DNA from: Dehalococcoidia bacterium
GTDB taxonomy: Bacteria; Chloroflexota; Dehalococcoidia; Bin125
Direction: 5' to 3'
DNA length: 34,313 nucleotides
Assembly: GCA_022826965.1 (NCBI GenBank)
Contig: JAJDTU010000006.1
Location: 1 to 34,313 of the forward strand
Shown: one piece after another, positions 23,781 through 33,700 of the stretch
How positions within the stretch are numbered: the first letter of the stretch is position 1
How the letters are laid out: every line of letters begins with the position of its first letter
Translations under genes and position numbers: made by a program
Notes under the pieces: model-generated
Database searches by the model: none
Seen by the model: only the letters and a program-made list of their open reading frames with translations
What the model was told of the DNA's origin: nothing

Positions 23781-26222
23781 CTACTCACCGAGTACCTCGG
23801 CGGCGCGCCGTGCGGCGCTACGCAGGCGGTGATTCTGATATGCGCCCCAGAGAATCATCGCCGGCGGGACCACGACGATGGCGGCGATCAGCGCGTAGGC
23901 GATCGTGATCGCGGTGACCAGACCGAACTGCTGGAACGGCGTCAAGGTGGAGAAGACGAGCACGCCGAATCCGAGCGCCGTGGTCAGCGCCGAGCCGAGC
24001 AGCGCGGAACCAGTCGTGCCCAGCGTCGTCCGAGCGGCCTGCTCCGGATCCCCGGTATGCAGGAACTCCTCCTCGTAGCGATGAATGATGTGGATCGTGT
24101 AGTCGACGCCGATGCCGATCGAGAGCGCCGTGATCAGCGCCGTGATTACGTTGTACGGAATCCCGGCCAGCGACATCGTGCCGAGCACGCAGGCGAGCAC
24201 CAGCACGATCGGAAATACGGCGATGAAGCCGAGCTCGGGCCGTCCGTCGGCAATCCAGAAGAAGAGCGTGAGGATGACCAGCGCGGCGATCACCGTGGTC
24301 GCGATCGCGGCGGTCTGACTACCGGTCATCGCGGCCACGACTTCAAGGCCGATGATCTCGCCCGAGGTGGCTGTCAGTTCCGCGTCGTCGCCGTACCAGA
24401 GCGCATCGATGTCTTCCACCATCCGACCGGCGCGCTCCTGGTCGCGTGTCAGCGCGTCGAAGCGAATCAGCATCGTGTCGATTCCGTCAGGATCGTCGAC
24501 CAGGACCTGGCCGAAGGCGACGGGGTCGAGCTCCTTGACGCGGTCGATGATCGACTGCACGTCCTCGGGGTCGAGGCGGAACTGGTTGGCCGCAGCCGCC
24601 ATCTCGGCGAGCTCGGCGTCGTAGCGGTCCTCCGGCGTGCCGTCGTCCGTCACCCAGTCGCTGAAGAGGACTCCAAACGAGGATGAAATTCCGCCGACCA
24701 CGCCTTCGGGACGACGGAGATCATCGTCGAAGGCGCCGGTGAAATCGAAGATGTTGCGGAGCGTGCGGTCGTCGGTGAGCTCAGCCTCGATCACCACCTG
24801 CACGGCGTCGGTCGAGCCGCCGAAGGCGGCGTCGAGCGTCTCGACGTCGCGGACGCCATCGCTGCCGCGCGGCAGGAAGTCGCGCGAGTCAAACTCGGTG
24901 CTGATGTCGGTCGCGGCGACACCCAGGATCACCGTAATCACGGCGATCACGATGAGAAACGGAGCCGGGCGTCGGGCGAGCAGTCCGCCGAGCGCTTCAA
25001 CCGCCGGTCCGACGCCGGGGATCGCCCCCGAGACCGGCTTCGCTTCGCCGAGCCTGCCGCTGTCCTCGCGACGGCCGTCGATCAGCGCTCTCGCCGAAGA
25101 GAGCAGCGCCAACATCACGATCAAGCCGGCAGCGACTCCGACAGCCGCGACGATACCGAAGTCGCCATTGGCGGGAATCGGCGAGGAGACGTTGGTGAGG
25201 AAGGAGACAATCGTCGTCACAGCCGCGAGCGAGAGCGGTAAGAGCACGGAGCGCAGGCCGATTCTCGCCGCTGAGCGGGCCCTCGCGCCCTCGCTGCGCG
25301 ATTCGCGATAGAGGCCAATGGTCTGGATTGCGTAGTCGACGACGAGGCCGATCAGCATCACCGGGACCCTCGTCGTCATCGTATTGGGCGCGCCGATCAG
25401 GCCGAGTCCGTTGGGCCCCAGCCACCCTTACGCGCCGATCACCCAGACGATCGTGAGAATCAGGCCGATCACCGACAGGGCCAGGTCGAGCAGCGAGCGG
25501 GTGAAGGCCAGGATCAGCAGCCCGATCACCGCCAGCGCGATGATCATGATGATCGCCATCTGGGCGCCGGTGGCGCGTTCGGTCTCTTCTGCGGTGGTCG
25601 CCTCGGAGAGTCCGCTGCCCTCGAGCGGACCCGGCGTGTCGACCGCGATGGCGCGGATCAGCAGCTGGGCTTCCTCAAGCGTCTCTTCGTCGTCGACCTT
25701 GTCGCCGTCCCGATCGCCATCCTGGAAGAGGCGCACGTTGGCGATCGCGACGATCGTGCCGTCGACGTCGGCGCTGATCAGTCGATCCAGCGGCAACGCC
25801 GCCGCCGCGGCATCGATCTGCGGCTGCGAGAGCGAAGCGAAGTCGTTGGTCTCGAGCGCGATCCCGAGCGGGATGGTCGGTGAGACCACGCCGCCGGGCA
25901 CGAGGAACGGCGCCACCAGGGAGTCGGTCACGACCGAGTCAATGACCTGCTGAATCTGCGCCAGGCCGTCCGGCGTGAGCGCCTCGCCTCGAAACAGCAA
26001 CGTGACGGAGATCGTGTCCTGTGAGCTGCCGAAGAGGTTCTCGATCGTCTCGGTGGCGACGGTGACGTCGCTGTCTTCGGGCAGGAAGACGGAGTTGTCG
26101 GCCTGGTCGGCCATCTGCGTGATGCCCGCGCCCAGGAACACCGTGACCGCAAGCAAGGCAACGAGCGTGAGCACAGGTTTGACCGTGAACAACCAGCTGA
26201 GACCGTCCAGGACTCCCGACAT
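23781..26222 (-). pseudogene. RND/MMPL-type exporter interrupted by one nonsense codon
   Basis: The frame from ATG 26222 (TM1 VLTLVALLAVTVFLGAGI, a long external loop with LPEDSDVTVATETIENLFGS, then TM segments AIIMIIALAVIGLLILAF and LALSVIGLILTIVWVIGA) reaches TAA at 25428-25430. The same frame resumes directly (GWLGPNGLGLIGAP, VMLIGLVVDYAIQTIGLYRE) and continues through a second loop and MMPL helices (NVITALITALSIGIGVDYTI; HIIHRYEEEF) to 23781. Without the stop this is an 812-residue two-repeat RND permease of the MMPL group, which exports lipids or hydrophobic compounds. CAA to TAA would explain the stop. The cut lies between TM3 and TM4, not at a natural domain border, so two working halves are unlikely. 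Other possibilities are readthrough, or translation restart at ATG 25379. Confidence 0.85.
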
Positions 26223-26374
26223 GTCGGGCTCCCTTTGTCACAACTCCAAGAGCAGGAGGCTGCACTGTCGGCAGACTTGGCCGCTCAGCTTAATCCGTCT
26301 GTCTGCTTCGCGGCCACATCAGTTAGTACGCTGAGGAACAACCGGCAAGCGCTGCGGCCGCTCAGGAGATCAAG
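26223..26374. promoter_or_regulatory. Divergent intergenic control region, exporter/P450
   Basis: This 152-bp gap separates the exporter start (minus) from the P450 start (plus) and must hold both promoters. GGCCGCTCAG occurs twice (26279-26288 and 26356-26365), and GCAGAC (26271-26276) is mirrored by GTCTGC (26301-26306). A shared regulator site is plausible. I cannot assign -35/-10 boxes. AGGAG at 26364-26368 is the P450 ribosome binding site. Confidence 0.4.
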
Positions 26375-27658
26375 ATGGCAACTCCCTTCGACACCCCGCC
26401 ACAATCCCTGGACGAGGTCAACATCACCTCGCCCGACGGCTACGCCTTGAGCGGATACCCGCACTCGCACTGGGCGTACCTGCGTCAGCACGCGCCGGTG
26501 TTTCGCTACCAGGCGAGCGACGAGGAACTCGACCCGTTCTGGGCGATCACGAAGTGGGAGGATGTCCAGCGCATCTCCCGCGATCCGCAGACGTTCTCCA
26601 ACCAGACTGACATCATCCTGCGGCTCGACCAGCTCGCGGAGGGCGGCGCCGCGCCGCAAACGCACCATCTGCTGGACATGGATCCGCCCGAACACGCGCA
26701 GTACCGAGCGCTCGTCAACCGGCGCTTCACGACGCGCGGATTGCGCAATCTCGAGGACCGCATCGATGAGGTCGCCGCCGGCGTCGTCGATCAGGCTGCG
26801 CGCAAGATCGTCGACGAGGTCGCCCGGCGCGGTGAGTGCGAGGTCGTCGCGGAGATTTCGAACCTCTTGCCGCTGGTCACCATCTGCGAATTGCTCGGTG
26901 TGCCCCGCGAGCGGCAAGGGGACATGATCCAGTGGGTCAACGAGATGGTTGGCTCAGGCGATCCCGAATACCAGCGCGGCCGCACCCAGCAGGAGACGTT
27001 GGCCGCGGCGTCGCAGGCGTTGCTCGGCTTCTTCATGCAGCTGTCGCAGCAGAAGCGGAAGCAACCGACCGACGACCTGCTCACGACCCTGGTGCAGTCG
27101 GAGATCGATGGCGCACCGCTGAGCCCGCTCGATCTCCTCTCCTATTGCTACCTGTTGATCATCGCCGGTAACGAAACGACCCGAAACACGATCTCGGGCG
27201 GCCTCATGGCCCTGATCGAGCATCCGGAGCAGATGGCGTTGCTGCGCTCGGACCGATCACTCATGGATACCGCGGTAGAGGAGATCCTGCGCTGGGTCTC
27301 ACCGGTGATTCACTTTGCCCGGGTCGTGACCGAAGACGTCGAAGTCGGCGGCCAGCTGATTCCCGCGGGAGAGAAGGCGGTCATGTTCTACCCCTCGGCG
27401 AATCGGGATGAGGACATCTTCGACGATCCCTTCAGGTTCGACATCACCCGCACGCCGAACGAGCATCTCGCCTTTGGCGGGTTTGGCGAGCACTACTGCC
27501 TCGGCGCCAACCTGGCCCGCTTGCAGCTGCGGACCATGTTCGGGCACATCCTCGATCGATTGGATGAGATCGAGCTGAACGGCGACATCGAACGACTACG
27601 CTCCGGCTTCGTCGGTGGGGTCAAGCGTCTGCCGATTCGCTACCTCGCTGACGGCTAA
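26375..27658 (+). CDS. Cytochrome P450
   Basis: ATG 26375 with AGGAG 6 nt upstream. The 427-residue soluble bacterial P450 shows all core motifs: DMDPPEHAQYRALVNRRFT (helix C region), the I-helix LLIIAGNETTRN (264-269 AGNETT, oxygen activation), K-helix EEILR (Glu 303, Arg 306), the meander region and the heme loop FGGFGEHYCLG with thiolate Cys 375. It has no membrane anchor. It needs a ferredoxin and reductase, not encoded here. Bacterial members hydroxylate terpenes, steroids, fatty acids or xenobiotics. It is divergent from the exporter/monooxygenase block, with a shared 152-bp control region, so joint regulation is likely. It ends 66 bp from the convergent channel gene. Confidence 0.93.
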   Translation: MATPFDTPPQSLDEVNITSPDGYALSGYPHSHWAYLRQHAPVFRYQASDEELDPFWAITKWEDVQRISRDPQTFSNQTDIILRLDQLAEGGAAPQTHHLLDMDPPEHAQYRALVNRRFTTRGLRNLEDRIDEVAAGVVDQAARKIVDEVARRGECEVVAEISNLLPLVTICELLGVPRERQGDMIQWVNEMVGSGDPEYQRGRTQQETLAAASQALLGFFMQLSQQKRKQPTDDLLTTLVQSEIDGAPLSPLDLLSYCYLLIIAGNETTRNTISGGLMALIEHPEQMALLRSDRSLMDTAVEEILRWVSPVIHFARVVTEDVEVGGQLIPAGEKAVMFYPSANRDEDIFDDPFRFDITRTPNEHLAFGGFGEHYCLGANLARLQLRTMFGHILDRLDEIELNGDIERLRSGFVGGVKRLPIRYLADG

Positions 27659-27724
27659 CGGCGATTGCCGCACCGCTCTCCGCTCCAATCTGCTCGGGAA
27701 TCATCCGGACGTCTCAGCAACATC

Positions 27725-28477
27725 TCAGTTTGGCGGATCCCGTTCCTGCATGCGTTCCAGCGCTTCGCGTAGCTCACGAACTTCGTGCCTGAGCGCGACA
27801 GAGTCCCTGTGCTCGGGTTCGCCGTGTCTTGTGAGCATCGAAGCGAGATTGGCCGTGAGTGCGGCGAATAATCCGATGCCGCCCAGCATGAGCACGTAGG
27901 CCAGCGCGCGACCTGCTGGCGTGACCGGCACGACATCGCCGTAGCCCACCGTCGTCACGGTGGCAACCGACCACCACAAGGCGTCGCCAAACGAGTCAAT
28001 CTGGGAACCGTGCCCTTGCTCGAGCGTGGTCACGATCGTCGCCATCAGCAGGACGAGTCCAACCGCGTAGGCAGCCAGAAAGTCGACATGCGCGAAGCGG
28101 ACTCGACGACCGTAGGCGTGAGAACCGACCAGGAGGATGAGTGGGACCCTGAGCGGGCGGGCGACGGGCGCCAGCGCGGCCAGTAGATCGAACCAGTTGC
28201 GCCGCAGATATCGTGCTCGCTGCGGCGCGACCGCGATCCTGACGGCCAGCTCCACCACGAAGATCGCCCAAGACACGCCGTACAGCGCGATCGCGGTCGA
28301 ACGCGACACCGGACCAGAATCCCACACGAAGATCCCAGCGATCAGCGGAACCATCGCCGCCGAGAGGATCATCAGCGGCACTTCAGTCGCACGCTCGATC
28401 TTGCCAAGCAACAGGCAGCGGCGTTCGAGCGATGCGGAAGTGATTTCCTCGTGCTTCATTAAGCCCATAATGATCAT
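27725..28477 (-). CDS. Voltage-gated-type potassium channel subunit
   Basis: The 250-residue product has several membrane helices (VPLMILSAAMVPLIAGIFVW; ALYGVSWAIFVVELAVRIAV; FLAAYAVGLVLLMATIVTTL), the pore helix DALWWSVATVTT and the K+ selectivity filter TVGYGD (166-171). An inner helix (ALAYVLMLGGIGLFAALTAN) and a charged coiled tail (ALRHEVRELREALERMQERD) follow and probably tetramerise it. The fourth segment has few arginines (RPLRVPLILL; YGRRVRF), so voltage sensing may be weak. Starts at 28477 or at the ATG 18 bp later are both possible; no strong Shine-Dalgarno. It is transcribed in the same direction as the upstream hydrolase gene, 66 bp away. Confidence 0.88.
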   Translation of the reverse strand: MIIMGLMKHEEITSASLERRCLLLGKIERATEVPLMILSAAMVPLIAGIFVWDSGPVSRSTAIALYGVSWAIFVVELAVRIAVAPQRARYLRRNWFDLLAALAPVARPLRVPLILLVGSHAYGRRVRFAHVDFLAAYAVGLVLLMATIVTTLEQGHGSQIDSFGDALWWSVATVTTVGYGDVVPVTPAGRALAYVLMLGGIGLFAALTANLASMLTRHGEPEHRDSVALRHEVRELREALERMQERDPPN

Positions 28478-28543
28478 CAGCCCGCGGGGCGGCGCGCCAT
28501 TTGAGTCGCAGCCGCAGAGAACATCGCCTGGTGAGAACGATCG

Positions 28544-29590
28544 CTACTGTCTCGATGGCAGTGAGACCATCGTGCCATCGACGCCTAGCGTGATCTGTCC
28601 GCTGAAGGCGTCGCTGGTACCCCGAAGAAACTGCCGTTCGAGCGCGGGCAGCAACAGCAACGGGGCGATGTGGTAAAGCAGCAACTGTCCGACGCCCGCT
28701 TCCGCCGCCGTCTCGGCAGCTTCCTCCGGCGTGGTGTGGTAGGAGATGATGTCGCGGGCGCCTTGCGCCGCCCGATCGTTCCCGGCAGCCTCAGCTGCGT
28801 TGGCAATCCATTCGGTCAAGCGGAAGTCGAGCGCTTCATGCACGAGCAGGTCAACTCCGCGGGCGTAGCCAATCAGATTGGCGGACTTGGTCGTGTCACC
28901 GCTGATCACGATCGAGCGGTCGCGATAATCGATTCGATAGCCCACGGCCTCGGCAACGGGTTCGTGCGAGACCAAGAAGGCACGGACCCGGACGCCGTCG
29001 TCAGTCTCAATGATCGTCTGCGACTCGCCCTCCCGCGGGAGCGGAAACGGCACCGGGTCGAGACCGCCGCCGCTCGCCGGCGTGAAGTCAGGCCCGTGGT
29101 GCGCGACGCGGTAACCGATATCGGCCGCGTAGGCGCGATTGAATCCGTCGGTCACCTCGCTGACCACCGGCGGGCCGTGCACGGGCAACGGATGCTCAGC
29201 TCCGGAATTGACCCAACGCAGGATGCCGAGCTCACCGAGTCCGTCGATGTGGTCGGAGTGGACATGGGTGAGGAAGACGGCCTCGACGCGTCCGATGTTC
29301 ACGCCGAAGCGGGTGAGGTTTCGCGCCCCGTTGGTGCCGGCGTCGAACACGTACAGGTGGCGGCCCGCCTGAATCGCCACACAGGGACCGGAACGCCTGA
29401 TGTCGGCTAGCGGGCTGCCCGCGCCGCAGAGCAGCAGGTGGAGGCCATCTGGCAGATCGCCAAGGGCGTCGCGGGTCATCGCGGCCGCGACGGCTCGTTC
29501 GACCACCCGCTTGGTCATCCGCTCGGGCAACAGCGACGCGAGCCTGGACGCCAACAGCCGCGCAATCATGGCCGGGGCGATTCGCCTCAT
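28544..29590 (-). CDS. Metallo-beta-lactamase-fold hydrolase (RNase Z/arylsulfatase-like)
   Basis: I choose ATG 29590, which has AGGAG at 29597-29601 with 6-nt spacing. The open frame extends upstream but reads as non-coding. The 348-residue product has LLLCGAGSPLADIRRSGPCV, VFDAGTNGARNL, the metal motif FLTHVHSDHIDGLGELGI (His 109, His 111, Asp 113, His 114), SIVISGDTTKSANLIGYARG (metal-bridging Asp) and ISYHTTPEEAAETAAEAG with a late His. This is the tRNase Z/arylsulfatase arrangement. An N-terminal helical leader (MIARLLASRLASLLPERM) may associate with the membrane. The substrate is unknown. It is probably co-transcribed with the channel gene downstream. Confidence 0.88.
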   Translation of the reverse strand: MRRIAPAMIARLLASRLASLLPERMTKRVVERAVAAAMTRDALGDLPDGLHLLLCGAGSPLADIRRSGPCVAIQAGRHLYVFDAGTNGARNLTRFGVNIGRVEAVFLTHVHSDHIDGLGELGILRWVNSGAEHPLPVHGPPVVSEVTDGFNRAYAADIGYRVAHHGPDFTPASGGGLDPVPFPLPREGESQTIIETDDGVRVRAFLVSHEPVAEAVGYRIDYRDRSIVISGDTTKSANLIGYARGVDLLVHEALDFRLTEWIANAAEAAGNDRAAQGARDIISYHTTPEEAAETAAEAGVGQLLLYHIAPLLLLPALERQFLRGTSDAFSGQITLGVDGTMVSLPSRQ

Positions 29591-30713
29591 GCTGCTCTCC
29601 TGCGTGCGAACCAGGCCAACTCTCGTTTCGCCGGATACGCGCGCACTGCACCTCGTCCGATCGAGCTTCGGAGGTCCAGCCCGCCCTCGGCACGCCAAGG
29701 TTACCAGTAGGGACGGGCATCGGCGTACGGATGAGCAAGGATCCTCCAGGTCAGGACACGCCGATCTGTTGTAGCCAAGCACTGCGCTCCGATGAACATG
29801 GCCTCCTTGAGGGCCGCCATATCCGTCAGCACTGAGAGGCGACACGGGCCGTATGAGCCGATGAAGTCTGCCACTGTGTATCCGGGGACCCTCCAACTGA
29901 AGCGACAACCGGCCCGCGACCCGATCGGTCGACCTCCCGTCTCTTGGTCGGTCGAATCTGCCCCCGCTCGTTATCCTTGGGTTCGGTCTCATAGCACTGC
30001 CACCCTCTGCGCAACGCGAATCACACAATCGAGTTCGGCCGCGCGGTTGGTGGCCGGGAACGTGGCCGCTGACAACCGTACCGGCGCCCATGTCACGCCG
30101 CACCTCTAAGCCAGCGCTGAAGCGCCCGCCTGGCGAAGATCCCGGCCAATCGCCGATTCCGGCGGTAATCGAGCGGGGCGACGAACATCACTGCCGCGCC
30201 GAGAGGCGGCTACACGCTAAACGTCGTCGTGTAGCCGACCGCGCCGGCACCGCCCCGCCGCTGAGCACCTTTAATCCCAGCCCAAGCTGCATCGTTCTCA
30301 ATATCGAGGGGGAAGACCAACCGTCGCGCGGGCTGCACCAAGGACGCTCGTAGAGCGCTCACTCTCGGCACGTCCGGCTCGTCTGGTGGGCTAGACGACG
30401 GGACCCGTCGTGGACTCTGGACTGCACTCGACTCGAAATCGCGATTCTCAGCGACACGTTCAGGATGCTGTCTGGTTCCTCTCTCGTGGCCGACCCCGTG
30501 ATGGTCTTGCCACTGCGCATGCTGGTGTGTCTCGCCTTGCACAGCAGAACAGTCAGTCTCTGTCCCGTGAATGGGCGGCTCTGGCCATGACCCCTGGAGA
30601 GCTGCAGCTCAGTCGGCATGCTTGGTGCTGAGGGCGTACTCCCTGAGGCCCACGATGACAGAACGTCGGGCTGCGAATGGCCGCGTCCGATCCGAAGAAA
30701 TCGACGTTCGCAG
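29591..30713. other. 1.1 kb without a supported gene
   Basis: Chance frames cover this region on both strands. None has a good ribosome binding site or family motif. It holds the leader of the hydrolase gene at its left end and a hairpin at 30207-30237. Confidence 0.45.
30207..30237. terminator. 10-bp-stem hairpin, possible terminator
   Basis: CGGCTACACG and its exact complement CGTGTAGCCG flank an 11-nt loop. It lies about 480 bp downstream of the big Calx-beta gene on its strand. No U-tract follows on either strand, so it is not a classic intrinsic terminator. It could be a processing or stability hairpin. Confidence 0.4.
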
Positions 30714-33700
30714 CTACTCCCCCTCGATGCATTCGAGCGCCATCCTGGTGGGTAGCCAGCCGGCCCAGACCTCCTCCGACGCGCGCGCCTCGGCCGCCGT
30801 GTACGCTGTCAGATTCGGATCCTCGACATCGCCGAAGGCGATCAGAACCCTCTTCCAGTTCTCGCCGTAGTTGGGCGGGTTGCCCCGGTTCGCGTCGTAG
30901 TAGTAGCGGACGGTGCTGAGCAGGACATCCGAGACGCAGGCCGACACCTCCGATGGCGGGTCATTGTCCGCCACCGCGACCGTCGCCGCGCCCTGCGTCG
31001 CCGAGACGGTGTAGTCCGCGCTGGGGGACAACGCGACCGTGATGGAGCCGTCCGACTCGTCCACGGAGTCGTCAGTGGTAGTGACCGTAAACGTCGCCGT
31101 GCCGCTGGGGCCGAGCACGACGGTCCGCGGGCCGACGCTCACGCCGAAGTCGCCGCTCTGCGTCACCGCGACCACGACATCGGCGTTGGCCGACGGCGCC
31201 GGATTCGCGGTAATCGTGAAGCTGGCGATGCCGCCCTCGGTGATGTCGCCGCCGGCGACGATGCTGATCTCGCGGAAATCGACCTCCCCGTCCTGCGACT
31301 GGCCGAAGGAATCCAGCAGCGGCGCGCCAGGGACCGGATCGATGATCGTCACCGTGATCGTGTCGTTGCGTCCCGCGAAGGCCGCCACGGCGTTGTTCTG
31401 GCAGAGCTCGCCTGGACGCTCCTCGCAGGCAACGACATCGTACCGCCGCTCCCCGCTCCTGCTGCCCTGCTTCGCGCTCAGCGAGAAGGTCCCCGGGGTC
31501 TGCAGCGTCGGAGCGGTCACGATCCTAGGATGATCGTATTCGCTCGGAAGAGCCTGCGTGGCTGCTCCGTAGTGGTGCTGGAGGATGCCAAAGGCCAGCT
31601 CCCCGGCAATACCTGCGCGCAGGTACAGCGGCAGGATGAGGCGTTCGCCTTCCTGCTTCAGCACCCCGTCCAGGACGCTCACCGTGTGCGAGGCATCGCC
31701 GGTGAAGCTCACGTCTGATCGCTCGCGGATGTCATCGGGAGACCGGCTGTACGACGGGTCGTTTTCACCGCACACCTCGACCGTGAAATCGATCGTTCCG
31801 GGGGCCCAATGAGAGAAGCCCTGGTGCCCGGACTCGGACGTTCCGTGCACCTTGCCCGTGAACTCGACGACGACCCGCCTGGCGCCGACTTCGGTGAACC
31901 CGATGATCGGTCTCGAGGTGTTCGCACCGGACAGCGTCGCGCCCGCGGGATTCCCCGCCAGCGCCACCTCGTAGTGCGTGCCGGGCTGCGCGTCGCCGTC
32001 GAGACACAGCGGGATCACGCCCTCGCCCCTGGTGAAGAACCGTCCCAGCTCGATCGTCAACCGCGTCGCGCCGTTGTACTCGCTGATGCGCGTGTCGGCG
32101 TCACTCCCGGCCCCTGCGGGGATGCCGCTCACGGTGACGGCGCCCGTCGTGGCGTCGTCATCCTTCACGACGACGTCCACCTCGGACGTGACGCCGTCGA
32201 AGCCTCCGCCCCGGGCGGCAAGCCGGATCACGGTCTTGCGCTCGTTGTTCGAATCGTCGCGGCCATCATCGTCCACGGCGGTGACCGTGACCGTCTGGGG
32301 GTCCATCCAGGTGCTCGGGGTGAAGGTCAGCGTGGCCGGTTGCAGCGTGACCATTGGCTCCTGCCCGGCCGGAGCCTGCACGGTCATCGTGACCGTGACA
32401 GCGGACTCGGGCCGACTGGCCAGCCGCACCATGTACTCGGCCTTGTGGTCTTCCGTGCCAGCCGTCTCCGGGTCATCGGTCTCCCGGACCTCGACCGACT
32501 GCGTGTCCAGGACCAACAGGCCGTCGACCCTGTCGTCGTCGGTGACGGTGACCTCGGGGCCGGCGAGGGTGACCGCGGGCAGGCCGCCGCCGCTGATGCG
32601 GTGGCTGATCCGCGTGACGCGCTCGCCGCCGGCGTTGAGGAAGCGGTCGTCGACGCCCGTTACCGTGACGGTCTGCGGCGTCGCGTAGTTGGCGGGGGTG
32701 AAGACGAGCCGGGCCGGCGACACCGTCGCCACGCCCGAGTCTGCGCTGGAGATGTCGACCAGCACATCGCTCGCGGGCGCGGAGCTCAGCGCGATGGTGT
32801 ACGTATCCTGGCCGCGGTTCTCCGGCATCTCCAGCGCTGTCCTGCTGACGTCGAGCACCATGTCCCGCACGGTCACGGTGACCGACTCGGCCGTGACGTC
32901 GGCGTAGCCGCCGCCGCTCACGGTGTGCGTGATGGCGACGCTGCCGCTCGACGCCGAACCGCCGGCCCACGTCACGGTGACCGTCTGCGGGACGTTCCAG
33001 TTGGCCTCGGCGAAGACCAGCGTCGAGCGGTCCACGGTGGCCCTGCTCGCGTCGCCGCTGGACACGCCGATGCTGACCTTTCCCTCGGGCGGGCTGCCGA
33101 GCACGACGGTGTAGCCGGCGCCGGCCGCCTCGCCCGACCTGGCCACGGTGAGCTGCGTGGGCTTGACCGTGACAGACGGGTCGGCATCCGGCGCGCCGGT
33201 GCGCTCGGACCACAGGCTTCCGACGCCCCACTCGTTCAGCGCCCGCACCCGGTATTGCGGGTTCTCGCCGGGGCTGCGGTCGAGGAAGAGGGCGCCCTTG
33301 ATGTTGTCGCCGGCGGTCGTTGTCCCGTCGGTGTTGGTGCGCTCGACCTGGTAGCCCACGACGGGCCAGAGGTTGAGGTACTCGGCCTCGCTCCAGAGGA
33401 CGAGCGTGCCCGCCGACGTGCCAATCGTCTCGACCGACTGCGGCGTGCCCGGATCACCCTCACCCGTGCCTGGCAGCGCAACAATCTCGGCGGTGTTGTT
33501 CTCCTCGAGGTAATCGAAGTAGTTGGTGGATTGCCAGCTGTGCCCGGCGCCTTCGCAGGTGAACTGGTCGAACGGCGTCACCGCCACGTCATCGATGCCA
33601 TTGATGCAGACCGAGTAGTCGCCCACCTGGGAGATGGACGCGGTAATGGGTTCGGCCGCCGCGCCCGACGGTGCGATCAGTGTCAGCGTGGGAAATTCCG

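Noticed and set aside
29591-30103. Upstream extension of the metallo-hydrolase frame to 30103
   Set aside because: ATG 29590 has a well-placed AGGAG. The extension is Arg-rich and lacks family similarity.
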